DNA of 64,000 bases from Eleusine coracana subsp. coracana (GCA_032690845.1 CM064426.1:43466508-43530507); one strand, 5' to 3'. Numbered from the stretch's first letter, positions 11,198 through 23,725 are shown. Notes: generated by a model from the letters alone, not told the origin. Numbers and translations are program-made.

Positions 11198-11328
11198 GAG
11201 GAGGAAGGCACGCCGCGCGGTCGGCGAAAGGGAGCTCAGCCACAACGGCTTTGCTTTGAAAAGCATGCAGGAGGATATGGGTCAACTTAGGACTCCTGGT
11301 TAAAGGGAAAAAGAAGATGGTTTATATT

Positions 11329-11447
11329 AGATGCGATCATACCAGCACTAAAGCACCAGATCCCATCAGAACTCCGAAGTTAAGCATGCTTGAGTGAGAG
11401 TAGTACTTGGATGGGTGACCTCCTAGGAAGTCCTCGTGTTGCATCCC
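11329..11447 (+). rRNA. 5S rRNA gene, A1 class
   Basis: 119 nt. G1A, G30A, G58A, G65A, C67T, A80T, G97A. Confidence 0.92.
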
Positions 11448-11633
11448 TTTTTGCTCTACTCTCTTTTTTTTGAGAGAGAGAGAGAGAGAGTTATGCGAGC
11501 CCGAGCTTGAAGGCACGACGCGTGGTTGGCGAAAGGGAGGTCAGCCATGACGGCTTTGCTCTGAAAAGCATGTAGGAGGATATGGGTTAACGTAGGAGTC
11601 CTGGTTAAAGGCAAAAAGAAGATGGTTTATGTT

Positions 11634-12188
11634 GGATGCAATCATACCAGCACTAAAGCACCGGATCCCATCAGAACGGGCATAACTTTTCGCTCGGGTG
11701 TCCATTTTGGCTGAAATTTTTACAGGAGCTTCTTGATTCAAAGTTAAGCGTACCCACACTTGGCAAGGCCCTGTCTCCCCTCGTCAAAAAATTCAAAAAA
11801 AATCAGGAAGATAAAGAAAAAATTCATTCAACTTGAAACCCGACGTTTTCTGAAACTTCAAGATTTTTTGTAGGCCACATCGTACCTTTGTTTGGGCTGA
11901 ACTTTTTTGTGGATTCTCCCCCATTGTTGGTGAGTTGGAGAAGAATATCAAAAAAAAGAAAGTTAAAAAAAGAGAAATTTGGGAATTCTACTAGCGCTAC
12001 ATCTAGCCATGAGAAATTTCTGGATTTGGCAGTTTTGTACTTAGCCCCTCGTTATCGCCTGTGTGCCTTTGTCTCCTTGTTTCTACTTTGCTATCACAAC
12101 TTTTCTAGGACATACTTAGACCAGCAACTAGGGACAAGTTATTTGGGTACTTATTCAGCTTCACTATCAATTTTTGATTTGTGTGCCA

Positions 12189-12258
<70 letters not shown>

Positions 12259-12372
12259 GCCTTTCTAACTCTACATATTTCTTCTAAACAACACATAGGT
12301 TATTTTGTAACCCTTGCAATCATGGAACACACCTCCCTGGTATCCTTTGATTTGCTTTTAAGAACTCTATAA
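11634..12372 (+). repeat. 5S fragment + insert with long AT tract (695 bp)
   Basis: Fragment 11634-11677 (G7A), insert 11678-12372. The first half resembles the copy at 1315 and the second half is a duplicate of the copy at 10462, so the insert is recombinant, with the switch near 12045. Confidence 0.85.
12192..12255. repeat. (AT)32 microsatellite
   Basis: 64 bp of perfect AT repeat, one repeat longer than its duplicate at 11019. Confidence 0.95.
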
Positions 12373-12503
12373 GAGGAGGAAGGCACGCCGCGCGGTCGGC
12401 GAAAGGGAGCTCAGCCACAACGGCTTTGCTTTGAAAAGCATGCAGGAGGATATGGGTCAACTTAGGACTCCTGGTTAAAGGGAAAAAGAAGATGGTTTAT
12501 ATT

Positions 12504-12622
12504 AGATGCGATCATACCAGCACTAAAGCACCAGATCCCATCAGAACTCCGAAGTTAAGCATGCTTGAGTGAGAGTAGTACTTGGATGGGTGACCTCCTA
12601 GGAAGTCCTCGTGTTGCATCCC
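12504..12622 (+). rRNA. 5S rRNA gene, A1 class
   Basis: 119 nt. Same as the copy at 11329 (G1A, G30A, G58A, G65A, C67T, A80T, G97A). Confidence 0.92.
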
Positions 12623-12808
12623 TTTTTGCTCTACTCTCTTTTTTTTGAGAGAGAGAGAGAGAGAGTTATGCGAGCCCGAGCTTGAAGGCACGACGCGTGG
12701 TTGGCGAAAGGGAGGTCAGCCATGACGGCTTTGCTCTGAAAAGCATGTAGGAGGATATGGGTTAACGTAGGAGTCCTGGTTAAAGGCAAAAAGAAGATGG
12801 TTTATGTT

Positions 12809-12889
12809 GGATGCGATCATACCAGCACTAAAGCACCAGATCCCATCAGAACTCTGAAGTTAAGCATGCTTGGGCGAGACTTGCATCCA
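12809..12889 (+). pseudogene. 5S pseudogene, nt 72-110 deleted
   Basis: 81 nt. After GGGCGAGA (nt 71) a single C leads straight into TTGCATCC. Box C is gone, so Pol III transcription from internal signals should fail. Other changes: G30A, C47T, G58A, C119A. Confidence 0.9.
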
Positions 12890-13085
12890 TTTTTGCTCTA
12901 CTCTCTTTTTTTGAGAGAGAGAGAGAGAGAGAGAGAGATAGTTATGCGAGCCCGAGCTTGAAGGAACGACGCGCGGTCGGTGAAAGGGAGGTCAGCCACG
13001 ATGGCTTTGCTCTGAAAAGCGTGTAGGAGGATATGGGTCAACGTAGGAGTCCTGGTTAAAAGGCAAAAAGAAGATGGTTTATGTT

Positions 13086-13770
13086 GGATGCGATCATACC
13101 AGCACTAAAGCACCGGATCCCATCAGAACGGGCATAACTTTTCGCTCGGGTGTCCATTATGCCTGAAATTTTTATAGGAGCTTCTTGACTCAAGGTTATG
13201 CATACCCACACTCGGCTATGCCCTGTGTGCCCTCGTCAAAAAATTCAAAAACAATCGGGAAGATAAAGAAAAAATTCATTCAACTTGAAACCTGACGTTT
13301 TCTGAAACTTCAAGATTTTTTGTAGGCCACATCGTACCTTTGTTTGGGCTGAACTTTTTTGTGGATTCTCCCCCATTGTTGGTGAGTTGGAGAAAAATAT
13401 CAAAAAAATAAAATTAAAAAAAAGAAATTTGGGATTTCTACTAGTGCTACATCTAGCCACGTGAAATTTCTGGATTTGGCAGTTTTGTACTTAGCCACCC
13501 GTTATCGCCTGTGTGTCTTTGTCTCCTTGTTTCTACTTTGCTATCACAACGGTTCTAGGACATACTTAGACCAGCAACTAGGGACAAGTTACTTGGGTAC
13601 TTATTCAGCTTTACTATCTATTTTTGATTTGTGTGCCACTCATATATATATATTTGGCCTTCCTAACTCTACATATTTCTTCTAAACAACACATAGGTTA
13701 TTTTGTAACCCTTGCAATCATGGAACACACCTCCCTGGTATCCTTTGATTTGCTTTTCAGAACTTTATAA
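13086..13770 (+). repeat. 5S fragment + insert (641 bp)
   Basis: Fragment 13086-13129, insert 13130-13770. First copy with TTATGCAT in place of TTAAGCRT near the insert start, the form that dominates up to 50 kb. Confidence 0.85.
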
Positions 13771-13901
13771 GAGCTGGAAGGCACGCTGCGCGGTCGGCAA
13801 AAGGGAGCTCAGCCACGACGGCTTTGCTCTGAAAAGCGTGTAGGAGGATATGGGTCAACGTAGGACTCCTGGTTAAAGGGAAAAAGAAGATGGTTTATAT
13901 T

Positions 13902-14020
13902 AGATGCGATCATACCAGCACTAAAGCACCGGATCCCATCAGAACTCCAAAGTTAAGCATGCTTGGGTGAGAGTAGTACTAGGATGGGTGACCTCCTGGG
14001 AAGTCCTCGTGTTGCATCCC
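13902..14020 (+). rRNA. 5S rRNA gene, A1 class
   Basis: 119 nt. G1A, G48A, G58A, C67T. One of the cleaner A1-class genes; three of the four changes are at CpG sites. Confidence 0.94.
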
Positions 14021-14041
14021 TTTTTGCTCTACTCTCTTTTT

Positions 14042-14072
<31 letters not shown>

Positions 14073-14218
14073 TAGTTATGCGAGCCCGAGCTTGAAGGCA
14101 CGACGCGCGGTCGTTGAAAGGGAGGTCAGCCACGACGGCTTTACTTTGAAAAGCGTGTAGGAGGATATGGGTCAACGTAGGAGTCCTGGTTAAAGGCAAA
14201 AAGAAGATGGTTTATGTT

Positions 14219-14904
14219 GGATGCGATCATACCAGCACTAAAGCACCGGATCCCATCAGAACGGGCATAACTTTTCGCTCGGGTGTCCATTATGGCTGAA
14301 ATTTTTATAGGAGCTTCTTGATTCAAAGTTATGCATACCCACACTCGGCTATGCACTGTGTGCCCTCGTCAAAAAATTCAAAAAAAATCGGGAAGATAAA
14401 GAAAAAATTCATTCAACTTGAAACCCGACGTTTTCTGAAACTTCAAGAATTTTTGTAGGCCACATCGTACCTTTGTTTGGGCTGAACTTTTTTGTGGATT
14501 CTCCCCCATTGTTGGTGAGTTGGAGAAAAATATCAAAAAAATAAAATTAAAAAAAAAGAAATTTGGGATTTCTATTAGTGCTACATCTAGCCACGTGAAA
14601 TTTCTGGATTTGGCAGTTTTGTACTTAGCCCCCCGTTATCGCCTGTGTGCCTTTGTCCCCTTGTTTGTACTTTGCTATCACAACGGTTCTAGGACATACT
14701 TAGACCAACAACTAGGGACAAGTTACTTGGGTACTTATTCAGCTTTACTATCTATTTTTGATTTGTGTGCTATTCATATATATATATTTGGCCTTCCTAA
14801 CTCTACATATTTCTTCTAAACAACACATAGGTTATTTTGTAACCCTTGCAATCATGGAACACACCTCCCTGGTATCGTTTGATTTGCTTTTCAGAACTTT
14901 ATAA
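14219..14904 (+). repeat. 5S fragment + insert (642 bp)
   Basis: Fragment 14219-14262 without change, insert 14263-14904. Confidence 0.85.
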
Positions 14905-15035
14905 GAGCTGGAAGGCACGCCGCGCGGTTGGCGAAAGGGAGCTCAGCCACGACGGCTTTGCTCTGAAAAGCATGCAGGAGGATATGGGTCAACGTAGGAC
15001 TCCTGGTTAAAGGGAAAAAGAAGATGGTTTATATT

Positions 15036-15127
15036 AGATGCGATCATACCAGCCCTAAAGCACCGGATCCCATCAGAACTCCGAAGTTAAGCATGCTTGG
15101 GTGAGAGTAGTACTCGTGTTGCATCCC
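15036..15127 (+). pseudogene. 5S pseudogene, nt 80-106 deleted
   Basis: 92 nt. GTAGTACT (nt 79) joins CGTGTTGCATCCC directly, which removes box C. Also G1A, A19C, G58A, C67T. The breakpoint differs from the pseudogene at 12809, so it is a separate event. Confidence 0.9.
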
Positions 15128-15303
15128 TTTTTGCTCTACTCTTTTTTTTTTGAGAGAGACTTATGCGAGCCCGAGCTTGAAGGCACGACGCGTGGGTGGC
15201 GAAAGGGAGGTCAGCCATGATGGCTTTGCTCTGAAAAGCATGCAGGAGGATATGGGTCAACATAGGAGTCCTGGTTAGAGGCAAAAAGAAGATGGTTTAT
15301 GTT

Positions 15304-15422
15304 GGATGCGATCATAACAGCACTAAAGCACCGGATCCCATTATAACTCGAAAGTTAAGCGTGCTTGGGCGAGAGTAGTACTAGGATGGGTGACCTCCTG
15401 GGAAGTCCTCGTATTGCATCCC
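15304..15422 (+). rRNA. 5S rRNA gene
   Basis: 119 nt. C14A, C39T, G41T, C47G, G48A, G110A. Box A, the intermediate element and box C are intact. Confidence 0.92.
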
Positions 15423-15444
15423 TTTTTGTTCTACTCCCTTTTTT

Positions 15445-15478
<34 letters not shown>

Positions 15479-15621
15479 TTATGCGAGCCCGAGCTTGAAG
15501 GCACGACGCGCGGTCGGTGAAAGGGAGGTCAGCCATGATGGCTTTGCTTTAAAAAGCATGTAGGAGGATATGGGTCAACGTAGGAGTCCTGGTTAAAGGC
15601 AAAAAGAAGATGGTTTCTGTT

Positions 15622-16305
15622 GGATGCGATCATACCAGCACTAAAGCACCGGATCCCATGAGAACGGGCATAACTTTTCGCTCGGGTGTCCATTTTGGCT
15701 GAAATTTTTACAGGAGCTTCTTGATTCAAAGTTAAGCATACCCACACTCGGCTTTGCCCTGTGTGCCCTCGTCAAAAAATTCAAAAAAAATCAGGAAGAT
15801 AAAGAAAAAATTCATTCAACTTGAAACCCGACGTTTTCTGAAACTTCAAGATTTTTTGTAGGCCACATCGTACCTTTGTTTGGGCTGAACTTTTTTATGG
15901 ATTGTCCCCCATAGTTGGTGAGTTGGAGAATAATATGAAAAAAAGAAAATTAGAAAAAATGAAATTTGGGATTTCTATTAGTGTTACATCTAGCCACGTG
16001 AAATTTCTGGATTTGGCAGTTTTGTACTTAGCCCCCCGTTATCGCCTGTGTGTCTTTGTCCCCTTGTTTCTACTTTGCTATCACAACGGTTCTAGGACAT
16101 ACTTAGACCAGCAACTAGGGACAAGTTACTTGGGTACTTATTCAGCTTTACTATCTATTTTTGATTTGTGTGCTACTCATATATATATTTGGCCTTCCTA
16201 ACTCTACATATTTCTTCTAAACAACACATAGGTTATTTTGTAACCCTTGCAATCATGGAACACACCTCCCTGGTATCGTTTGATTTGCTTTTCAGAACTT
16301 TATAA
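15622..16305 (+). repeat. 5S fragment + insert (640 bp)
   Basis: Fragment 15622-15665 (C39G), insert 15666-16305. Confidence 0.85.
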
Positions 16306-16436
16306 GAGCTGGAAGGCACGCCGCGCGGTCGGCGAAAGGGAGCTCAGCCACGACGGCTTTGCTCTGAAAAGCATGCAGGAGGATATGGGTCAACGTAGGA
16401 CTCCTGGTTAAAGGGAAAAAGAAGATGGTTTATATT

Positions 16437-16555
16437 AGATGCGATCATACCAGCACTAAAGCACCGGATCCCATCAGAACTCCGAAGTTAAGCATGTTTG
16501 GGTGAGAGCAGTACTAGGATGGGTGACCTCTTGGGAAGTCCTCGTGTTGCATCCC
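16437..16555 (+). rRNA. 5S rRNA gene, A1 class
   Basis: 119 nt. G1A, G58A, C61T, C67T, T73C, C95T. The downstream T-run is interrupted by a C. Confidence 0.92.
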
Positions 16556-16743
16556 TTTTTGCTCTACTCTCTTTTTTCTTTGACAGAGAGAGAGAGAGAG
16601 TTATGCGAGCCCGAGCTTGAAGGCACGACGCGTGGTTGGATAAAGGGAGGTCAGCCACAACGGCTTTGCTCTGAAAAGCGTGTAGGAGGATATGGGTCAA
16701 TGTAGGAGTCCTGGTTAAAGGCAAAAAGAAGATGGTTTATGTT

Positions 16744-16862
16744 GGATGCGATCATACCAGCACTAAAGCACCGGATCCCATCAAAACTCCAAAGTTAAGC
16801 GTGCTTGGGCGAGAGTACTACTAGGATGGGTGACCTCCTGGGAAGTCCTCGTGTTGCATCCC
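16744..16862 (+). rRNA. 5S rRNA gene, near consensus
   Basis: 119 nt with only G41A, G48A and G75C. It keeps the complete terminal helix and boxes A and C. Confidence 0.95.
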
Positions 16863-17060
16863 TTTTTGCTCTACTCTCTTTTTTGAGAGAGAGAGAGAGA
16901 GAGAGAAAGAGAGATAGTTATGCGAGCCCGAGCTTGAAGGCACGACGCGCGGTCGGTGAAAGGTAGGTCAGCCATGACGGCTTTGCTTTGAAAAGCATGT
17001 AGGAGGATATGGGTCAATGTAGGAGTCCTGGTTAAAGGCAAAAAGAAGATGGTTTATGTT

Positions 17061-17753
17061 GGATGCGATCATACCAGCACTAAAGCACCGGATCCCATCA
17101 GAACGGGCATAACTTTTCGCTCGGGTGTCCATTTTGGCTGAAATTTTTACAGGAGCTTCTTGATTCAAAGTTTAGCATACCCACACTCGGCTATGCCCTG
17201 TGTGCCCTCGTCAAAAAATTCAAAAAAAATTGGGAAGATAAAGAAAAAATTCATTCAACTTGAGACCCGACGTTTTCTGAAACTTCAAGACTTTTTGTAG
17301 GCCACATCGTACCTTTGTTTGGGCTGAACTTTTTTGTCGATTCTCCCCCATTGTTGGTGAGTTGGAGAAAAATATCAAAAAAAAAAAATTAAAAAAAACA
17401 ATAAATTTGGGATTTCTACTAGTGCTATATCTAGCCACGTGAAATTTCTAGATTTGGCAGTTTTGTACTTAGCCCCCCTGTTATCGGCTGTGTGCCTTTG
17501 TCTTCTTGTTTCTACTTTGCTATCACAATGGTTCTAGGACATACTTAGACCAGCAACTAGGGACAAGTTACTTGGGTACTTATTCAGCTTTACTATCTAT
17601 TTTTGATTTGTGTGCCACTCATATATATATATATATTTGGCCTTCCTAACTCTACATATTTCTTCTGAACAACACATAGGTTATTTTGTAACCCTTGCAA
17701 TCATGGAACACACCTCCCCGGTATCGTTTGATTTGCTTTTCAGAACTTTATAA
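17061..17753 (+). repeat. 5S fragment + insert (649 bp)
   Basis: Fragment 17061-17104, insert 17105-17753. First of four consecutive insert units with no intact 5S gene between them. Confidence 0.85.
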
Positions 17754-17884
17754 GAGCTGGAAGGCACGCCGCGCGGTCGGTGAAAGGGAGCCCAGCCACA
17801 ACGGCTTTGCTCTGAAAAGCATGCAGGAGGATATGGGTCAACGTAGGACTCTTGGTTAAAGGGAAAAAGAAGATGGTTTATATT

Positions 17885-18571
17885 AGATGCGATCATACCA
17901 GCACTAAAGCACCGGATCCCATCAGAACGGGCATAACTTTTCGCTCTGGTGTCCATTATGGCTGAAATTTGTATAGGAGCTTCTTGATTCAAAGTTATGC
18001 ATACCCACACTAGGCTATGCCCTATGTGCCCTCGTCAGAAAATTCAAAAAAAATCGGGAAGATAAAGAAAAAATTCATTCAACTTGAAACCCGACGTTTT
18101 CTGAAACTTCAAGATTTTTTGTAGGCCACATCGTACCTTTGTTTGGGCTGAACTTTTTTGTGGATTCTCCCCCATTGTTGGTGAGTTGGAGAAAAATATC
18201 AAAAAAAGAAAATTAAAAAAAAAGAAATTTGGGATTTCTACTAGTGCTACATCTAGCCTCGTGAAATTTCAGGATTTGGCAGTTTTGTACTTAGCCCCTC
18301 GTTATCTAGCCACGTGCCTTTGTCTCCTTGTTTCTACTTTGCTATCACAACTGTTCTAGGACATACTTAGACCAGCAACTAGGGACAAGTTACTTGGGTA
18401 CTTATTCAGCTTTACTATCTATTTTTGATTTGTGTGCCACTCATATATATATATTTGGCCTTCCTAACTCTACATATTTCTTCTAAACAACACATAGGTT
18501 ATTTTGTAACCCTTGCAATCATGGAACACACCTCCCCGGTATCGTTTGATTTGCTTTTCAGAACTCTATAA
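17885..18571 (+). repeat. 5S fragment + insert (643 bp)
   Basis: Fragment 17885-17928 begins with A1, so the position normally held by a full A1-class gene is itself interrupted. Insert 17929-18571, with the TCTAGCCACG variant seen at 192 and 4208. Confidence 0.85.
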
Positions 18572-18702
18572 GAGCTGGAAGGCACGCCGCGCGGTCGGTG
18601 AAAGGGAGCTCAGCCACAACGGCTTTGCTTTGAAAAGCATGTAGGAGGATATGGGTCAACGTAGGAGTCCTGGTTAAAGGCAAAAAGAAGATGGTTTATG
18701 TT

Positions 18703-19394
18703 GGATGCGATCATACCAGCACTAAAGCACCGGATCCCATCAGAACGGGCATAACTTTTCGCTCGGGTGTCCATTTTGGCTGAAATTTTTACAGGAGCTT
18801 CTTGATTCAAAGTTAAGCATACCCACACTCGGCTATGCCCTGTGTGCCCTCGTCAAAAAATTCAAAAAAAATCGGGAAGATAAAGAAAAAATTCATTCAA
18901 CTTGAGACCCGACGTTTTCTGAAACTTCAAGATTTTTTGTAGGCCACATCGTACCTTTGTTTGGGCTGAACTTTTTTGTCGATTCTCCCCCATTGTTGGT
19001 GAGTTGGAGAAAAATATCAAAAAAATAAAATTAAAGAAACAATAAATTTGGGATTTCTACTAGTGCTATATCTAGCCACGTGAAATTTCTAGATTTGGCA
19101 GTTTTGTACTTAGCCCCCCTGTTATCGCCTGTGTGCCTTTGTCTTCTTGTTTCTACTTTGCTATCGCAATGGTTCTAGGACATACTTAGACCAGCAACTA
19201 GGGACAAGTTACTTGGGTACTTATTCAGCTTTACTATCTATTTTTGATTTGTGTGCCACTCATATATATATATATATTTGGCCTTCCTAACTCTACATAT
19301 TTCTTCTGAACAACACATAGGTTATTTTGTAACCCTTGCAATCATGGAACACACCTCCCCGGTATCGTTTGATTTGCTTTTCAGAACTCTATAA
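18703..19394 (+). repeat. 5S fragment + insert (648 bp)
   Basis: Fragment 18703-18746, insert 18747-19394. Close to the copy at 17061 (same ACTTGAGACCC and TTTTGTCGATT variants). Confidence 0.85.
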
Positions 19395-19525
19395 GAGCTG
19401 GAAGGCACGCCGCGCGGTCGGTGAAAGGGAGCTCAGCCACAACGGCTTTGCTCTGAAAAGCATGCAGGAGGATATGGGTCAACGTAGGACTCCTGGTTAA
19501 AGGAAAAAAGAAGATGGTTTATATT

Positions 19526-20211
19526 AGATGCGATCATACCAGCACTAAAGCACCGGATCCCATCAGAACGGGCATAACTTTTCGCTCTGGTGTCCATTAT
19601 GGCTGAAATTTGTATAGGAGCTTCTTGATTCAAAGTTATGCATACCCACACTAGGCTATGCCCTATGTGCCCTCGTCAAAAAATTCAAAAAAAATCGGGA
19701 AGATAAAGAAAAAATTCATTCAACTTGAAACCCGAAGTTTTCTGAAACTTCAAGATTTTTTGTAGGTCACATCGTACCTTTGTTTGGGCTGAACTTTTTT
19801 GTGGATTCTCCCCCATTGTTGGTGAGTTGGAGAAAAATATCAAAAATATAAAATTAAAAAAAAAGAAATTTGGGGTTTCTACTAGTGCTACATCTAGCCA
19901 CGTGAAATTTCTGGATTTGGCAGTTTTGTACTTAGCCCCCCGTTATCGCCTGTGTGCATTTCTCTCCTTGTTTCTACTTTGCTATCACAACGGTTCTAGG
20001 ACATACTTAGACCAGCAACTAGGGACAAGTTACTTGGGTACTTATTCAGCTTTACTATCTATTTTTGATTTGTGTGCCACTCATATATATATATTTGGCC
20101 TTCCTAACTCTACATATTTCTGCTAAACAACACATAGGTTATTTTGTAACCCTTGCAATCATGGAACACACCTCCCTGGTATCCTTTGATTTGCTTTTCA
20201 GAACTTTATAA
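19526..20211 (+). repeat. 5S fragment + insert (642 bp)
   Basis: Fragment 19526-19569 with A1, insert 19570-20211. Last of the four-copy run; the first part duplicates the copy at 17885. Confidence 0.85.
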
Positions 20212-20342
20212 GAGCTGGAAGGCACGCCGCGCGGTCGGCGAAAGGGAGCTCAGCCACGACGGCTTTGCTCTGAAAAGCATGCAGGAGGATATGGGTCAAC
20301 GTAGGACTCCTGGTTAAAGGGAAAAAGAAGATGGTTTATATT

Positions 20343-20461
20343 AGATGCGATCATACCAGCACTAAAGCACCGGATCCCATCAGAACTCCGAAGTTAAGCA
20401 TGTTTGGGTGAGAGCAGTACTAGGATGGGTGACCTCTTGGGAAGTCCTCGTTTTGCATCCC
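20343..20461 (+). rRNA. 5S rRNA gene, A1 class
   Basis: 119 nt. G1A, G58A, C61T, C67T, T73C, C95T, G110T. Sister of the copy at 16437. Confidence 0.92.
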
Positions 20462-20651
20462 TTTTTGCTCTACTCTCTTTTCTTTTTGACAGAGAGAGAG
20501 AGAGAGAGTTATGCGAGCCCGAGCTTGAAGGCACGACGCGTGGTTGGATAAAGGGAGGTCAGCCACAACGGCTTTGCTCTGAAAAGCGTGTAGGAGGATA
20601 TGGGTCAACATAGGAGTCCTGGTTAAAGGCAAAAAGAAGATGGTTTATGTT

Positions 20652-21337
20652 GGATGCGAGCATACCAGCACTAAAGCACCGGATCCCATCAGAACGGGCA
20701 TAACTTTTCGCTCGGGTGTCCATTATGGCTGAAATTTTTATAGGAGCTTCTTGATTCAAAGTTATGCATACCCACACTAGGCTATGCCCTATGTGCCCTC
20801 GTCAAAAAATTCAAAAAAAATCGGGAAGATAAAGAAAAAATTCATTCAACTTGAAACCCGACATTTTCTGAAACTTCAAGATTTTTTGTAGGCCACATCG
20901 TACCTTTGTTTGGGCTGAACTTTTTTGTGGATTCTCCCCCATTGTTGGTGAGTTGGAGAAAAATATCAAAAAAATAAAATTAAAAAAAAAGAAATTTGGG
21001 ATTTCTACTAGTGCTACATCTAGCCACGTGAAATTTCTGGATTTGGCAGTTTTGTACTTAGCCCCCCGTTATCGCCTGTGTGCCTTTGTCTCCTTGTTTC
21101 TACTTTGCTATCACAACGGTTCTAGGACATACTTAGACCAGCAACTAGGGACAAGTTACTTGGGTACTTATTCAGCTTTACTATCTATTTTTGATTTGTG
21201 TGCCACTCATATATATATATTTGGCCTTCCTAACTCTACATATTTCTTCTAAACAACACATAGGTTATTTTGTAACCCTTGCAATCATGGAACATACCTC
21301 CCTGGTATCCTTTGATTTGCTTTTTAGAACTTTATAA
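20652..21337 (+). repeat. 5S fragment + insert (642 bp)
   Basis: Fragment 20652-20695 (T9G), insert 20696-21337. Confidence 0.85.
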
Positions 21338-21468
21338 GAGCTGGAAGGCACGCCGCGCGGTCGGCGAAAGGGAGCTCAGCCACGATGGCTTTGCTCTGAA
21401 AAGCATGCAGGAGGATATGGGTCAACGTAGGACTCCTGGTTAAAGGGAAAAAGAAGATGGTTTATATT

Positions 21469-21585
21469 AGATGCGATCATACCAGCACTAAAGCATCGGA
21501 TCCCATCAGAACTCCGAAGTTAAGCATGCTTGAGTGAGAGTAGTACTAGGATGGGTGACCTCCTGGGAAGTTCTTGTGTTGCACC
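21469..21585 (+). rRNA. 5S rRNA gene, GCACC class
   Basis: 117 nt, ending GCACC instead of GCATCCC. G1A, C28T, G58A, G65A, C67T, C104T, C107T. Helix I is shortened. Confidence 0.9.
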
Positions 21586-21781
21586 TTTTTGCTCTACTCT
21601 CCTTTTTTTTTTTTGAGAGAGAGAGAGAGAGATAGTTATGCGAGCCCGAGCTTGAAGGCACGACGTGTGGTCCGTGGCGAAAGGGAGGTTAGCCATGACG
21701 GCTTTGCTCTGAAAAGCGTGTAGGAGGATATGGGTCAACGTAGGAGTCCTGGTTAAAGGCAAAAAGAAGATGGTTTATGTT

Positions 21782-22467
21782 GGATGCGATCATACCAGCA
21801 CTAAAGCACCGGATCCCATCAGAACGGGCATAACTTTTCGCTCGGGTGTCCATTATGGCTGAAATTTTTATAGGAGCTTCTTGATTCAAAGTTATGCATA
21901 CCCACACTAGGCTATGCCCTATGTGCCCTCGTCAAAAAATTCAAAAAAAATCGGAAAGATAAAGAAAAAATTCATTCAACTTGAAACCCAACATTTTCTG
22001 AAACTTCAAGATTTTTTGTAGGCCACATCGTACCTTTGTTTGGGCTGAACTTTTTTGTGAATTCTCCCCGATTGTTGGTGAGTTGAAGAAAAATATCAAA
22101 AAAATAAAATTAAAAAAAAAGAAATTTGGGATTTCTACTAGTGCTACATCTAGCCACGTGAAATTTCTGGATTTGGCAGTTTTGTACTTAGCCCCCCGTT
22201 ATCGCCTGTGTGCCTTTGTCTCCTTGTTTCTACTTTGCTATCACAACGGTTCTAGGACATACTTAGACCAGCAACTAGGGACAAGTTACTTGGGTACTTA
22301 TTCAGCTTTACTATCTATTTTTGATTTGTGTGCCACTCATATATATATATTTGGCCTTCCTAACTCTACATATTTCTTCTAAACAACACATAGGTTATTT
22401 TGTAACCCTTGCAATCATGGAACACACCTCCCTGGTATCCTTTGATTTGCTTTTTAGAACTTTATAA
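21782..22467 (+). repeat. 5S fragment + insert (642 bp)
   Basis: Fragment 21782-21825, insert 21826-22467. The unit is a near-duplicate of the one at 20652 (period 1130 bp). Confidence 0.85.
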
Positions 22468-22598
22468 GAGCTGGAAGGCACGCCGCGCGGTCGGCGAAAG
22501 GGAGCTCAGCCACGATGGCTTTGCTCTGAAAAGCATGCAGGAGGATATGGGTCAACGTAGGACTCCTGGTTAAAGGGAAAAAGAAGATGGTTTATATT

Positions 22599-22715
22599 AG
22601 ATGCGATCATACCAGCACTAAAGCATCGGATCCCATCAGAACTCCGAAGTTAAGCATGCTTGGGTGAGAGTAGTACTAGGATGGGTGACCTCCTGGGAAG
22701 TTCTTGTGTTGCACC
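22599..22715 (+). rRNA. 5S rRNA gene, GCACC class
   Basis: 117 nt. G1A, C28T, G58A, C67T, C104T, C107T, GCACC end. Confidence 0.9.
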
Positions 22716-22918
22716 TTTTTGCTCTACTCTCCTTTTTTTTTGAGAGAGAGAGAGAGAGATAGTTATGCGAGCCCGAGCTTGAAGGCACGACGCGTGGTCC
22801 GTGGCGAAAGGGAGGTTAGCCACGATGGCTTTGCTCTGAAAAGCATGTAGGAGCATATGGGTCAACGTAGGAATCCTGGTTAAAGGCAAAAAGAAGATGG
22901 TTTATGTTGGATGCGATC

Positions 22919-23594
22919 ATACCAGCACTAAAGCACCAGATCCCATCAGAACGAGCATAACTTTTCGCTCGGGTGTCCATTACGGCTAAAATTTTTATAG
23001 GAGCTTCTTGATTCAAAGTTATGCATACCCACACTAGGCTATGCCCTATGTGCCCTCGTCAAAAAATTCAAAAAAAAATCGGGAAGATAAAGAAAAAATT
23101 CATTCAACTTGAAACCCGACGTTTTGTGAAACTTCAAGATTTTTTGTAGGCCACATCGTACCTTTGTTTGGGCTGAACTTTTTTGTGGATTCTCCCCCAT
23201 TGTTGGTGAGTTGGAGAAAAATATCAAAAAAATAAAATTAAAAAAAAAGAAATTTGGGATTTCTACTAGTGCTACATCTAGCCACGTGAAATTTCTGGAT
23301 TTGGCAGTTTTGTACTTACCCCCCTTTATCGCCTGTGTGCCTTTGTCTCCTTGTTTCTACTTTGCTATCACAACGGTTCTAGGACATACTTAGACCAGCA
23401 ACTAGGGACAAGTTACTTGGGTACTTATTCAGCTTTACTATCTATTTTTGATTTGTGTGCCACTCATATATATATATTTGGCCTTCCTAACTCTACATAT
23501 TTCTTCTAAACAACACATAGGTTATTTTGTAACCCTTGCAATCATGGAACACACCTCCCTGGTATCCTTTGATTTGCTTTTCAGAACTTTATAA
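22919..23594 (+). repeat. 5S fragment + insert (632 bp)
   Basis: Fragment 22919-22962 (G30A), insert 22963-23594, starting GAGCATAAC. Confidence 0.85.
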
Positions 23595-23725
23595 GAGCTG
23601 GAAGGCACGCCGCGCGGTCGGCGAAAGGGAGCTCAGCCACAACGGCTTTGCTCTGAAAAGCATGCAGGAGGATATGGGTCAACGTAGGAGTCCTGGTTAA
23701 AGGGAAAAAGAAGATGGTTTATATT

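Noticed and set aside
11019..12255. AT tracts as a replication origin or matrix attachment region
   Set aside because: A simple repeat alone does not support this, and other inserts have only short tracts.
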